From the NCBI GenBank assembly GCA_029168955.1, contig JAPDOI010000063.1, positions 124,001 through 188,000 on the forward strand: a stretch of 64,000 bases of DNA. Direction: 5' to 3'. A program made the position numbers and the translations under genes. Shown in pieces: positions 1 through 12,206 of the stretch. Every line of letters starts with the position of its first letter. The stretch's first letter is position 1. Source of the DNA: Aplectana chamaeleonis. Taxonomy: Eukaryota; Nematoda; Chromadorea; Rhabditida; Cosmocercidae. The notes under the pieces were generated by a model that saw only the letters and a program-made list of their open reading frames with translations, searched no databases and was not told where the DNA came from.

Positions 1-431
1 GTAGCGCAGGAGAATCTTAAATGATAACCCTTGACTGGTCTGGCTTAGAATGAAGGAGGAAGGCTATAGACATCCTTGTGTATTTTTTGCCTTGTCCGTT
101 TATCTAATCATCTCTGTCTCCTGAAACTTATTTACGCAGCGTTTTTGAAAGCAAGACACATAGCCACCTAAGTAATGGCTTTACTCTAGCAGCAATACTT
201 ATTGACTAACTACTGATGCTCCTTGAACAACTTTTTTTTTGGATGGCGAACTTAATTGTTGTGTTATTCAGTCAAATTTATTTGAGCATTTGTCCTCCAT
301 CCCACGTCCCTTCTGTAGAATAACATCCGTTTTGAAACTTGGAATTGATTTTGCTTGAACAAGCTCGAAGCGAATGGGTCGGAATTTGGCGCGTGACGTG
401 TTGGCGTTGTGAAGTATGAGTTTCACATTAG
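1..431 (+). other. 5' flank of srx gene A
   Basis: No gene is visible. The sequence resembles the 5' flank of srx gene B (about 27850-28297); both share the phrase GGCTATAGACATCCTTG and the stretch just before the start codon. The duplication that made genes A and B therefore included at least 400 bp of upstream DNA, presumably with the promoter. No TATA box or other known promoter element stands out. Confidence 0.6.
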
Positions 432-3400
432 ATGCTCAATGACTCCAATATTACTAAGGTGAGAAGCGGCTTCGTTGTTTCTTCTATGAACGGTACAGAT
501 GCGACAAGTGACGAGGCTGATGATGAAAGAGTACCCCTTTATGTTGGTTTGATTGAAGCCACTCTTGTATTCATAGTGAGTACCTCTTATGTATATATTT
601 TTTCTGTTTAAAAATTCCAATGCTGACCCTTTGATTTAGAGATAGGTTTGGAGAGGGATAAGGTCTCGGTAGATTTCCTTAAGCACTACTTGTGAACACA
701 ATTATTGACTTGTCGTTTTAAATGATTGTTCAGAAATTCTGGGTTTCAGGTGTCGTTTGTTGGTATGTTGTGTAACTTTCTGTCGTTTCTCACTATGATT
801 CGACATCCGCTATTCAAAAACTCCTTCGGATATCTTACTGCCTATCACGCATTATCTAATGCAGCTATTCTCCTCATATTTATCGTATGGGCAGTTCCGT
901 GGACTATTTGGTAATGCCCAACAGCTCTTTCTTATGGCTCGCTGTCGTTGTTTAATGATTACCCTTTGCCACTAACTTTATCTGTGGGGTTCTAGACGTG
1001 CATTAGGTATACAAGATGGCTTAAAGTTCTCAGATACTGGGAAGATCCGATTCGGCTACGATAGGCTTTCTAATAGGATACCTCGTCGAGTTGAGAGGAA
1101 CCTTCGTAGCAGCACGTGTAGCTCTGAGGAGCACGTGGTCTATTCGAAGGGCCTACGTGGCGCAGAGAGGCAAAACTCTTGCCGCAACACCATTTTTCAC
1201 GCAGAAGCGCACCGTTCTATAATAGAAGAGTGTGGCGCTAGCGATGAGGTCCCACCCTTTCGATAGAAGCGGGTCTCGCTAAACAAGGACACGGCCCGCA
1301 GCAGGGGGCCACCCCACCGCAGTCCGCGGCAAGGACATTATCCTCACTACGGTCGACAGCAGGGGAGCTACCCTCGCGTGGGGGAGACCCCCCCAGCGGT
1401 CAAAAATTGTCTAGAAAGTGACCCGTAGTCATCTTCTTGGAGCGGTACTGAAAGGCCGACTGCTCTTTCTATGTTCCTATGACCGACTGCTCCTTATATA
1501 CGTGCTGTGCGGCTGTTGGGCGCCTGATTAGTTGTAGAGCGACTAATCAACTTGCCCAATCGAGAGCATTGTGGCTCATTCGTCGTCAAATCGTAGTCCC
1601 ATCAGAAGCGTGTCGTCGCCGAGTGCTGCGGCAGATGATTCTGAGTTCGACGACGATCACGTTATCTGACGCTCTATAATTACGAGGCCGCATCGTCGTT
1701 CACAGTGCACTGTACTCGAATCGAAAGCATATCGTGGCCGAATCGGAGTTCCTAGTTGTCCTCCCAAGTCGGCAATAGATGCATTTTTAGTTCCTCATGT
1801 TCTTTACTGAGCATTTTTTGGTTCCTCCTATTCTTCACTCTTTTTCAAACGGAAAACAAGCAGATTTTGGTTTGGAATAATAGAAAGTCATCGAACTCTT
1901 GGGAGTCACACGATAAAGTTTGTCTCTGAATCGGAGACTATCGACTTTACACTGTGTGCAGGCGCCTGATCTTGTTGGGAGATGGTATTGCTACAGCTTT
2001 TCTCCTATTGTAACTACACTTTATAGAACTCTTTCTTGGTGGATCGCCTCGCTTTGTTTCACATTTGCCTCGATAAAAACCAAAAGAGCGGAGCAATGAT
2101 GTATTTCTGCGCCGAATCATTCTTTTCTGATAATGTGACGTGGGTACTTTTATGGCAGTGATATTCGTCCGATGCGGAAACACATATCGACGACCATTTG
2201 AGATGTATGGAGCCATTTGTCCGAGAAAATTTTCTCCTCATGGCGGAGTACATTCTTCTGGGCCGTTCAGGGCCGCTCAGTCAATGAATTTCGCCGAAGT
2301 TTTCTGACTGTTCACTGGCTTCTTCGCCGCAACAGCTGCAGAGTGTCTACGGAGCAGCTTTCAGCTCCGGAGCCCTGAGAGTTTCTTGATCATAGATTGA
2401 CCGTGCATCGAGCGGGGAGGTCTTCAGCCATCAAGTTCAAACGCAGGTTTCTAATAGAAGACGTTTTGGTGATGCCGCAGTCCCCATTTACGTTCGCATT
2501 ATGAGATCGGCCACTCTCTTGCATAGCAGTTTTTGCGTGATCTCCGTAAGGCCGCACAAAGCTATGAACAGAACTGAGCTATTTTTACTTTAGCTATTCG
2601 TTGCTAGAGAAACCCCGAGAGAATATCACACGCAATTAATTTGCAAAGACCCAGCAATTGTATTACGGCAGCATGCCACACTACAAAAAAAAAGTAAAAG
2701 GGAATTCCTATGACACACCTTAAAATCTCGGTGGAAGGTTTGTGATGTTGTCATTCCCCTCAAAAATGTCAAAATCGTTTTTAAAACAGAAAATTTGAAG
2801 AAGTCGCTTATTGGCCACCCCACACGTTGCAGTCGTGCATGTCAGCTAGAGGGTGGTTGTAGAGCTTCTCAAACAGTTCGGGAACAACGTTTTTCATGGG
2901 AGTTCCGTTCAGTTCACTGCCTTTTCATCATCGCTCTTGAATTTACCAAAGAGGATGAGTACAGTCGCTTATAGTGAGCGGGTAGGGGGTAGGCGTGGCT
3001 ACACTCTGACGCAAGGGACAGAGTGGACAAGAGGTGGCGTGCGCGATACAGGCAGTTGATTTTCTCGCACCCTGAAGGTCAAACAGCCGTCGAATGACAT
3101 TGACTAGATTATTGGTTATAATTAGAAACATTGGGATGAGCTTACGCTCCCAAACGTAACAGCACCTCTACGGCGCTACAAATAACTAGCGGAATTTGTT
3201 TCGACAGATCAACAATTTCTATTATGAGAATTCAGGACAGTTCCGGAACAGCTGCGAGGGCTCAACCTACGAATTGGACAACTTTCTCTCTATTTTGTGG
3301 AGACGTCGTTCCACTGTTGTTTATTCATTTCATTCAACAGGTATTCCGAACATTACATCTGTTCATTTGTATTATCCGTGTCATTCATTGAATAGTACGC

Positions 3401-6226
3401 GACTCTGATATGATATTGCCATAGCGGAGCGGTTCACTCTAAATTTCTATCCTTCTGTTCTTTATCGAACAAAATCTTCGCTTGCGAAGGCAGGATCAGG
3501 GCAGAATTTCGGTTTTGAGATTTCCGCTGAATCGGAGCGTATACTATGGATAGTCCCAAGGAAAGGGCCAATACTGCGGGAGTACGGTCTTCTTCAAATC
3601 ATTCCAGCCGTGACAGTGAGCTACCCATGTAAAAAGACTGTGTCCATCGTCCGTGTTTTAGCAGACGTCCACGTAAAATTGCCGTGTAAATATCAGTTAT
3701 TCTGGCCATTATTATCGTGCTGTGAATACCGTTTTCACTGAATTCAGAACTGTCTTGTCCAAAAGTAAGGTATTATAGTTTATAAAACGTCGGAACGGTG
3801 TTCAGCTAAAGCAATCATATCTATATAACCTGAATTTCGGCTGTGTCAAAGTTTGATAGGACATTGTGCTCGGAGGCAGCATAAACGCTCTGAAAATAGT
3901 GTCGATAGCTACTTTGATGGGGTCGGACGTTTCTAGTACAAAACTCGCGCGTTTGTAAGCGTCGAAAAAGAGTAAAATAAGGTTTTTGAGTGCACATTGA
4001 AACACTAAAATATGCAGTCTCCGCTAACTTCTTTACCGGTGCCCACCTCTCATTACAAACTAGTCCTAATTGATCACTCAAAACGGTCGATGTGGCTGTT
4101 TTTATGCTTCCAACGACGTTAGCGACATAGTACAGGAAGTAAGAGCCGACTAGCTCCTTTGTCCTAACCATTTTGTCGCTAGCTTCGCTTTTTCGACCGA
4201 GGTAGCGTGGTGAGGTGTAAATCGTCCACTTCCGCTCTAATACGAAAATAACCCGTTATTTTTCTACTTGCATAGAATCTTAGCTGGTTTTTGTTAGTTT
4301 TCATTTCCACTTGCTCCATACCTTTGATTTATGTCGTAAAAGTCGACACTTTGCTCCCAGCATGGTTATCACGTGCCGCGTGATTCAACAGCCGTAGTCC
4401 GCAATCGCGGATCGGTTTGGCTCCGAGAACGACAGTACATAACGTTGGCATGGGTTCGGGAGGGACTTCGAGTTAGCTGTTGAAGGTCGGCGCAAACTCG
4501 GTGTCATATGCTATAACATAGGTGCATCGAGTTGGCTCCAACCTCCAGTATAGAGCGCAAAGTCTCTTCACAAATCTATAATTTGCCACCGGCTCAAAAT
4601 TCTCGCGGAAGTGTGGTAGTTTTTCTCTCCAAAGTTTTCCAGGTTTAGGGCCCATTATCGTGATATCTTTATCACCGATGAGGCTGATTTCCTACTCCCT
4701 AGTCTGTTCAGAGCTTCAGCAACTTATCTCTGGAGAACGATGGTGTGTGAATATAACACACTGCTCTTCATTTCTTTTATACCTTACCCTTTATCAATTG
4801 GGTATCATCAATTTTGTTTACCGTGAGAATTTTATGCCGTTGGCAATTTAGGCCCCCGTCAGACTTCGTCTAAAAACCTGCTGAGTCCGACTGAGTCCGA
4901 ATGAGTTCGGGGTGGAAAAACCTGCTGAGTCCGACTGAGTCCGGTTGCCCCCAGCGCCAACCAGTTCCTCTGCGAAACACGCAATCGATAGTCAGCGGCA
5001 GCAGTAGGTGGGGCAGAGCGCAGACGACGAGAGTCGAGATGCGGCGGGACTCGGCAGGTCGCAGTCGGCCGCAAAAAATGCACCCGAATCAGGTGAGAAA
5101 CACGTGTATCGACCGGGTGGGGTGAGGATGATTTCGGTGGGACTCAGTGGGACTCAGTCGAACTCAGTCGGTGCATTGGCCCCGCCCTTGTACGCATGCG
5201 AACCATCAGTATCGATCGGGGGGAGTGCAGTGGGCATCAGACGGTCGCAGTCGGACTCGGTGGGTTGATTTTTTTGCACCCGTCTCACACGTATTCGGTG
5301 CGTATCGACCCGGTGGGACTCAGTAGATCCACCGACTATGACGGGGGCCTTATAATCGTCTAGTCTCGTCAGGATCCATGCCGATGTTAGTTTTGTAGGT
5401 TTATGGCGATTTCTTCTCCTATCAAGTATCGGCTAATATTCACTGTGAGGACGACAATGTTCATCATTGGCTTGATAACTACAATCAGCATCCTCTATTG
5501 GAGCATATATTTTATACCCGGTTGTGATTTCTATTTTGACCACATATACCGGGTGTGGGCATTTGGCAGCGGACCATGCAGTCTATTGTTGTCATTCTAT
5601 ATCGACATGACCTACAATGTAACGTTGTTCGTCGGAGTTGGCTTTCTCGATATAATAACTCTTACACTCTTGAAAAGGAAGACTAAGGTTCTACCAGTTT
5701 ACTTGCTTTTATAGTCTTTTGTCGTTTCTTGATCTGTTTTTTTTATTAGAAGATGAAGCATGGTCTCAGAGCTTCGAAAGCGAAACAAAGCAGAGACGCT
5801 GCGAAGCAAGATAGAAGGGAGGTTATCTTTTTCATACAGGTGAGGATTGCAACCATCAAAGCATCGAAAGAGCAGCTTTTATAATACCCATTAAGGCATT
5901 CGTGAACTCAAGCATCTATGCGTTTATGCTTGTGTGCTTCCATTTGATATCCCGTGTTACACAGACTGATTTCGAGATGTTCCTATGTACAACATTCATT
6001 TGGGGATTCTCTCATGCAGCCGGAGGGTGTGTTTGCGTATTTACATGTGTGTTGAAGTTGAAAAAATAATTACAGAGTGATATTGGTCGTTCTCAATCCG
6101 GAGATTCGTCGTCTGCTCAGTTTTCCCGTCCTATTCACTTCAACTACTGATTCGACCCCGACAATCAAAATTCGATCGGCTGCTGTAACACTTAGCACTT
6201 TAATAGCGCCCGAAATTGGGAAATAG
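432..6226 (+). CDS. Serpentine receptor class x (Srx-type) 7-TM chemoreceptor, gene A
   Basis: Predicted nematode chemosensory GPCR of the Srx family, likely in the cilia of sensory neurons; the ligand is unknown. Seven exons, from splice sites and paralogue comparison: 432-575, 750-910, 3236-3340, 5399-5687, 5750-5839, 5896-6026 and 6076-6226 (TAG). All are open, giving about 356 residues, normal for Srx. Family marks: NSFGYLTAYHALSNA in TM2, GQLSLYF before TM3, FISFNRFMAI at the end of TM3, a GCDFYFD...CSLLLSFY extracellular loop, FFIQAFVNSS leading into TM6, and HAAGG...LNPEIRR at TM7. The start could instead be the ATG at 486 (MNGTDAT), which aligns better with genes C and D. Intron phases match the paralogues exactly. 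Intron 5 (56 bp) is called by phase agreement and indels between copies. Intact and probably functional. Confidence 0.88.
911..3235 (+). other. Intron 2 of srx gene A (no internal gene)
   Basis: No coding region is supported. Roughly 1000-2640 aligns by eye with 29340-30970 in intron 2 of gene B, including a GC-rich block around 1240-1420, so the intron was duplicated with the gene. The short open frames inside are not conserved between the two copies, which argues against a nested gene. Confidence 0.6.
3341..4850 (+). other. Intron 3 of srx gene A, proximal part
   Basis: No gene seen. 3790-4350 is homologous to 33940-34500 in intron 3 of gene B. A separate stretch near 4374-4440 (CAACAGCCGTAGTC followed by CTCCGAGAA) recurs at 10680-10740, so it is a dispersed repeat of unknown class. 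Confidence 0.5.
4851..5349. mobile_element. PIF/Harbinger-like MITE in intron 3 of srx gene A
   Basis: A 499-bp element with perfect terminal inverted repeats GGCCCCCGTCA / TGACGGGGGCC. It is flanked on both sides by TTA (4848-4850 and 5350-5352), the 3-bp target duplication expected of PIF/Harbinger elements. The interior is GC-rich and holds many short direct repeats of the type GACTCAGT/GACTCGG. No transposase is encoded. A related shorter copy lies at 59636-59882. Confidence 0.75.
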
Positions 6227-6268
6227 CCTTGCATTAGAGACTGTGTTAACCAGGTCGAATGAGGCGTA

Positions 6269-6274
6269 AATAAA
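6269..6274 (+). promoter_or_regulatory. Poly(A) signal, srx gene A
   Basis: AATAAA 43 bp after the gene A stop codon. The same signal follows genes B (36960-36965) and C (56780-56785) at similar distances, so it is probably the used polyadenylation signal. Confidence 0.6.
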
Positions 6275-6567
6275 GTATTTTTTAAACATGGTTCCGGCCC
6301 TTTACATATGGGCCTTCCAAATTGAAAATGTATGAACGGTGCAACACATTCGATTCATGAATCGTTCAATACTTGTGCTGGGTCTGACACACAGTGAGGC
6401 TATGTAACAGATTGCCTGGCTTACAATAGACCCACACAGCGTCGAATTGTGACTAACAACTGGTGGGTCAACGAAATATGCATTCATTTTTGTTTTAGGC
6501 TCCTCTCACTAGCACAACAACTACACTCACACGAACAATTCGTTTTGTCTTGAATTTTCGTCGCTAA

Positions 6568-7102
6568 AGGCAGTGTTCAAAAAACACCGTATTTTAGTTT
6601 ACGGTGTTTTAGTAGCTTAGTCTACTAAGTATTGTTCAATAAAGAAAATTATCCTCAGAACTCTCTAATACCGAGAAAGAACCATTTCAAGAAATTCCTG
6701 ATAAAATTTTCTGCTCCTGTTTGCGTGTTTAGTGCGATGAAAAAACAGACTACGCATCGAACCTGACGTCAGCTGAATGGCTTCAAGCTTCAAAATTCTC
6801 AGGTTAGTGGCTTTGCAAAATTCTTGAAACAGATAAGAGGGGCTACTGTGCATACTTTGATGTTAAAACCTTCCACGATAAAAAATATTCGAAAAATTCG
6901 GTGCCTGTCCTTAAGGTAAAATAAACGCCAACAACTGTTATAGGACGCGGGGGGGGGTGGCTCAATAGGTTGGCTGGCCCACGAGATTTTCACCCACATC
7001 CCGGCCATCTTTCATCGCTCTTCAGTTCTCATATTTCTAAGAGGGACTCAGAGCTTGCATTTTTACCAAAAACAGTCAACTTTTTCATCGTGAACACTGC
7101 CT
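6568..7102. mobile_element. TTAA-type MITE, family A (copy 1)
   Basis: Terminal inverted repeats AGGCAGTGTTC... and ...GAACACTGCCT, flanked by CTAA on the left and TTAA on the right. This matches the TTAA target duplication of piggyBac-like transposons. About 535 bp, non-coding. It abuts a family B element, sharing one TTAA (7103-7106). Confidence 0.7.
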
Positions 7103-7106
7103 TTAA

Positions 7107-7276
7107 AGGCACAGTTTAACCTTAGAATCGATTTTCTTTTTTCTTCCCCTTAGAAACGGCCCCACGCTGATAAAAATGATGGATCTAGAAGCGTACACTA
7201 CCCCCTAGAAACCGAGTTATGGCCTCTCAAAAGTTGAGCTACGCAAGCATGGTGGACTTGTTGTCCGAGGCTTGTA
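7107..7276. mobile_element. TTAA-type MITE, family B, interrupted and truncated
   Basis: Begins AGGCACAGTTTAACCT, the family B terminus seen at 37254 and 41142. Its interior (CTACGCAAGCATGGTGGAC) resembles 28615-28640 and, inverted, 41460-41500. At 7275-7276 (TA) a mariner is inserted. No right-hand terminus can be found beyond the mariner, so the element is truncated. Confidence 0.55.
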
Positions 7277-8400
7277 CCAGGTTGTCCAATAATTCTTGTC
7301 CGAAAATTTTCAAAATTCTATAATTTTCCTTAGAAGTGTTATAATATCAGGCAAGTGTAAGAACCTTCTAGAAGGTTCTCCGAAGTTCTGCGCTAGGGGT
7401 ATATAAGGCGCAGTCGCCGCGTCTAGCTACCAGTACAAGCTAAAATGAACCAAGGTCGAATTCTTACGTTTGTGTACTACGACTGGCTGCTGGGCAACGA
7501 CACGGGCACCGCGGTCGCCAACATCTGCAGAGCGTGCAAGGAGAATGCAGTGTCCCAACGCACAGCCAGTCGCTGGTTCAATCGTGCCTCGAGGGCAGGG
7601 AGCACAGCGGGAGGCCTTCTATGGTGGATGATGACGAAGTCCGTCGCTGTATCAAGGAGAACGCTATCCTGACGGACGCCAACAAGCAGAGCCGCGTGGC
7701 CGTCTGCCAGTCCCTCCTCCTTCGTCCGCATCGCAAGGAGTTTCTCGAGGACCTGGTCACTGGGGACGAGAGCTGGGTCCTCTACGACAACGTCGCCCGC
7801 CGTGCCGTCTGGATCCCGCGCGGAGAAGAGCCGCCGACGACGCCGAAAGCCGAACTGCGCCCGCTGAAGATCATGCTCTGCTGCTGATGGGACACCAAGG
7901 GCATGCTGTACTTCGAGCTGCTCCCGCAAGGCAGGACGGTCACCGCCTCCATCTACACCGATCAGCTCGAGAAACTAGCCGCCGCCATCCGAGAAAAGCG
8001 TCCCCGACGGGCCTCGGTCCACCTGCTGCACGACAACGCGCGCCTCCACGTGGTGAACGAGACCCAGCAGAAGTTGGCGACGCTCGGCTGGGAGACGGTT
8101 GCCCATCCGCCGTATTTCCCGGACCTCGCCCCTCCGACTACCACTTGTTCTGCCCGCTGAAGCACCATTAGGCCGGAAGAAAATTCACCAACTACGACAA
8201 CCTCAAATCCGACATCGCGGACTTCTTCGAGTTTCCCCCCGGATTTCTGGGCGAAGGGCATCGGCGACCTGCCCAATCGATGGGCCACTGTTGTGGATAA
8301 CTGTGGTGATTATATCGTTGATTAGGCTTGTTTTTCAATAAAGTTGAAAAAAAAATTAAAAATGGTGAAAATTTCGGACAAGAATTATTGGACAACCTGG
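7277..8400 (+). mobile_element. Mariner (Tc1/mariner superfamily), copy 1, degenerate
   Basis: A 1124-bp element between TA dinucleotides (7275-7276 and 8401-8402). The ends are inverted: CCAGGTTGTCCAATAATTC on the left, GAATTATTGGACAACCTGG on the right. A TATATAA box at 7400-7406 lies 39 bp before the transposase ATG. It sits inside a family B MITE. Sister copies are at 26835-27349 and 58198-59407. Confidence 0.9.
7445..8160 (+). pseudogene. Mariner transposase pseudogene, copy 1
   Basis: Remains of a D,D34D mariner transposase, which binds the terminal repeats and cuts and pastes the element at TA. The N-terminal helix-turn-helix (MNQGRILTF...SQRTASRWFNR) starts at 7445 and loses frame near 7590. 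The frame resumes at about 7590-7887 with GREHSGRP and the first catalytic aspartate (TGDESWVLYDN). Part of the second helix-turn-helix is deleted between CIKEN and AILTDANK. An in-frame TGA at 7885-7887 replaces a tryptophan codon. The third segment (7903-8160) keeps LLHDNARLH, the second aspartate, and the third at PDLAP, then goes out of frame. Several independent lesions make it non-functional. Confidence 0.85.
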
Positions 8401-10134
8401 TAACTTGCTGTAACCACCTGCACGCTTAGCAATTCACATAGCACAAGTGACAGACGACGGGATAGCGCAGTGGCATTGCTCCCCGTTGTGGAGGGAAATG
8501 ATCGGTCTTGCGTGATTGACAACTTTTGAATGGAGCGTTGGAATCAACTCACCATCTTCTGCCCATCATATCACACTCTGACAACCAAAGCTGCATTCAA
8601 GTGCCACTTCGATGATCCTGTCAAGTGGCAATTTCGTGAGGTTCATTACCACCCCAGACCTGTAACCATCCACACTATATAGACCTCCTGCTCTCGTTGT
8701 CTTTTTCTCTTTATCGATAGTTTACTCTTCCGCTTGCATTTAAATCACTTCTTAATCCCATTCTCGGAAATTCTCGATTATTAGTTCACACCATCCCTAC
8801 CGTAGCCTACCGTAGCCCCCCGAAAAAAAAATGAAAAACTAGCATTATAGTTGTGCTTACTAGTTGAAAGAACCCACTTTGACGAAATTTGGGTGAAGAC
8901 GAAAATTTCGATTTTGTGGTACACCTTCCGTTTCGGGCTTGTGACTTCTTAAGATCTGAGTTCGCGCGAAGCACACTCACATTTTCAGTACTAGCAACAA
9001 AGGCGTTCTTTCAAAGTACTTCATTTGGCTCGCTTCGAATCAAGATATTTCTCTGGAGGTAGCTTCGTGACAGCTTTCCGCACAAGGGTCGCTCTTCGCT
9101 CAATGTTCCATGTCTGGGCGCCTCACTAGCCCTCTTCGTTAACGTTCGTGCATGCCGCCCATGTAGCGTTTGAGTCGGTCATTCGAATCCGACTTCCCAT
9201 TTGTCTATTGGTAGTCCATTCCTCGCCATTCCACGCTTCGATTCGTGTTTGTTCCTAATAGTAAGGAAAGGAAGGGGACTGGCGGTTTGTGGCCGCGTCA
9301 TCTAGCGGCCCTGTAGCAGCTCATGAACTACTTTCTGTTAACAACCAAAAGCAGGCGTGCTTGTTGCAGCAGACCTGTCTACTTTTTCGAGAGCTCCGCA
9401 TGTCGTCCTCCTGCTCACGCTCTGATTTTTTGTTTCCAGCATCGTATTTGTAGTTGTCCACATCCTACGCCATCCTAGCCTGAGGTGTAAAACAGTACAC
9501 GCTCATAATGCAGCTAGATTACTACTTCAAACTTGGTCAAGGAAATTTTCTGCGACTGAAGGCAAACGTAGTGAAGAAATCAAAAGCATCTAGAATTTTC
9601 GTTAACAGGGAAATTTTTCATCCTCGTATTGCATGGGCCATTTCTACATTAAGTGAACGTAATTATTGTGCTGTCTTTCCGATAGTAAATCATCATCGTC
9701 ATCAATATGGAGTTTTCTGAGATCGTGTTGTTGTTGCTTTGAAGCCGACTCTACCCTGTGAACCAACCTAGACATGTTAATTATGCTGCCTGCTAGAGCT
9801 TGTTGTCGACTGAGCAACCTGTTAACTTCTAGACAATATATCAAAGAACAATGGCAGTTTTGCAGCGGATAATGAGCACTGATCTACGAAAACTATACCT
9901 ACACTTCATTTTATAAAGAAGAAAGGAGGAAAAGAATATGATTAGGACATATGCTACATTCCCGCTATGATTCGGTCATATACATACTTGGGCAGCAACG
10001 CATAAACAGGTGGATTGTTGGGTTGCATAGAGAAGGGGCTTTTTTTACTTGTGGTTGGTTACCTCTAGGCACGAATGTGCCATCAACAGGATCTCTAACA
10101 TTCATTTCTGAGCTACTCGCAGTCGTCCTATCAC
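8401..10134. other. Intergenic, no gene; weak repeat traces
   Basis: No coding region is supported. At about 8462-8474 a box A-like string (GATAGCGCAGTGG) resembles the 5' half of a tRNA, but no good box B follows, so at most this is a decayed tRNA-derived SINE. The stretch 9726-9830 (TTGTTGTTGCTTTGAAGCCGA then TTGTCGACT) recurs at 48838-48925, marking a dispersed repeat of unknown class. The remainder is unremarkable. Confidence 0.4.
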
Positions 10135-11788
10135 TATCTCAGACAATAGGGTGGACCAACCGCGGACATGTTCCGTACTGACCACGTACAGGTTGCGTAC
10201 CGACGGCGGGATGGGCGACGTTTGGAACGCAATTTGACCGCGGTCGGTACGCAGTGCCACGCGGTCAGTAAGGAATGCCACGCGGTTAGTACTCATCGCC
10301 GCGCGTTCGGTACGTCTTGCCCCGCGGTCTGTACGGATTGTCACGCGGATGTCGTTCGAAAAATTTTGCAACGATTTTTTCCTGTTTTTCATCAGGTACC
10401 GCAGTATGTCCGACTTCGACTTCGAACTTCATTAACATGACCTTTGTTTTGATTTGAAAAATTTAGAAAGACTCGGGAATGATACCATGTAAAATTACAG
10501 CTTCCATAAAATTTTCTATAGTTTTTTCTCTTAACTTCTATGCAGTGTCGTTCTCAAAGCCAAATCCCGGGCCTCATTAGCGGACAACGGCTGTTGCATC
10601 ACACAATAAGAATGTGGTCGTGCTGGGTCCACTTGGTACCGGCAGATTCACCTTTCTCCCTGCACGATTGTCATCGTGTCGCGTGATCCAACAGCCGTAG
10701 TCAGCTATTGCGGACCGCAACAGGGCTCCGAGAAAGACGGTATTGCATGTCGGCTTCACAGGGTTTCTTTTGTCACAAGCTAACAAAAGCAACTGATGGG
10801 AAAATTGTAAATTTGAATTATGTTTAGCTGTTCTTTGCGCTAGCGACATGGTCAAGATAAGTATAAGAAAAGTTATTAAACTCTGGAAACAATACTGGTA
10901 AAAAAAACGTTTCTAACTTAATTATCCCAATTAATGCTCTTTCAATGATGTTTTCAAATCTATGGTAGTGGCTTCTGAAGACTTCTCTGAGCCGAGTTAA
11001 TGAGTTTCTCCATTGGAAGAAAAGGTGAGGGTACACAACAGGCCAATTCTAGGGTGATCAGAGAAAGTGTTTCAACTTTTACATTTACAACGTCGCAGAA
11101 CGTAACGTCCCACGCGGTATGGCGCCATAATTCCCGAAGCTTTGTACACACTGTCAACATGTGCCAACCGCTATCGCAAACTTTATTGCGTGCTAAGCGG
11201 TTGCGTATTGATCGCGTGGCCTTGCGTACCGACGAAATTACAAACCGACCTCACTCACCACTTTGTCTTCATACTGAACGCGGACGATTGCGTACTGACC
11301 GCGAAAACTTGCCTACCAAACGCGCAAACTGACAAACCGACCTCACTCACCAGTTTGCTTGCGTACTGAACGCGGGCGATTGCGTACTGAACGCCAACAA
11401 TTTCGTACCGACCTCGTAAACTGACAGAACGACATCGCCGACCAGTTTTCTAGCGTGCTGATAGCGGGTGGTTGCGTACTGAACGCGAGCACTTGCGTAC
11501 TGGCTGCGTGTGCTCACGCACCGACCGCAACGAAAAGTTATGTTTCGTACTGACCGCGCGCAAAGTTGACTGCGTGCGGTCAGTACGCCTCAATGGAAAT
11601 TCTCTAGCGGTTGGGACGGAGCTCAGGCGTATCGACCGCGTGCACTATTTCGTTTGTGCGGTCAGTACACACATGCCCGCGTTCGGTACGGAATACATTT
11701 TTTTGCACGCGGTCAGTACGATAGTGGCACGCGGTCGGTACGAGACGCGATTTTTCGCCCGCGGTCGGTCCACCTCATTGTCTGAGAT
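10135..11788. mobile_element. Fold-back-like element with a reiterated GC-rich motif
   Basis: The outer ends are inverted: ATCTCAGACAATAGGGTGGACC at 10135-10156 and its near-complement at 11767-11788. Inside are two clusters (10160-10350 and 11195-11775) of more than 20 imperfect copies of a motif close to GCGTACTGACCGCG or its reverse complement. In the second cluster the orientation flips near 11570. No transposase is visible in the roughly 800 bp between clusters. The class is unknown; repeated motifs in inverted termini are typical of fold-back elements and of subterminal transposase-binding arrays. Confidence 0.55.
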
Positions 11789-12021
11789 CGTGGATGTGAA
11801 GCGGTCGTTTTTCGGAAAAAGCAACTATAAAAATGAAGAAATCATTCTCAAAACCGCACCACTCCTATGAAAGTGACGCCCAACCCTGCGAGTAGCGGGG
11901 AAATGGAGGATAGAATGTAATCGACGCAGGATATCTACTTTTGCCGCGAATTGGGTGCCAGAATTTCGCTTCACCTTCTGAAACAACTGCTGGAAGTCAA
12001 CCATGATCAAGTAACGTCATC
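11789..12021. other. Short spacer
   Basis: Nothing recognisable between the fold-back element and the pentanucleotide microsatellite. Confidence 0.4.
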
Positions 12022-12202
12022 TTATGTTATGTTATGTTATGTTATGTTATATTATGTTATGTTATGTTCTGTTGTGTTATGTTATGTTATGTTATGTTAT
12101 GTTATGTTATGTCATGTTATATTATATTATGTTATGTTATGTTATCTTATGTTATATTATGTTATGTTATTTTATGTTATGTTATGTTATGTTGTGTTAT
12201 GT
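12022..12202. repeat. (TTATG)n microsatellite at the LINE 3' end
   Basis: About 36 units of TTATG with scattered substitutions. Read on the minus strand it is (CATAA)n directly after the 3' end of the RTE LINE, so it may be the LINE's tail expanded after insertion. Purer arrays of the same unit lie at 23011-23114 and 49505-49623. Confidence 0.9.
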
Positions 12203-12206
12203 TTGA

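Noticed and set aside
1479..1679. Possible nested gene in intron 2 of srx gene A
   Set aside because: The aligned region in gene B does not keep the frame.
9150..9210. tRNA gene suggested by GTCGG...TTCGAATCCGAC
   Set aside because: The T-arm-like stem has a loop that is too long, and no D arm or acceptor stem is found.
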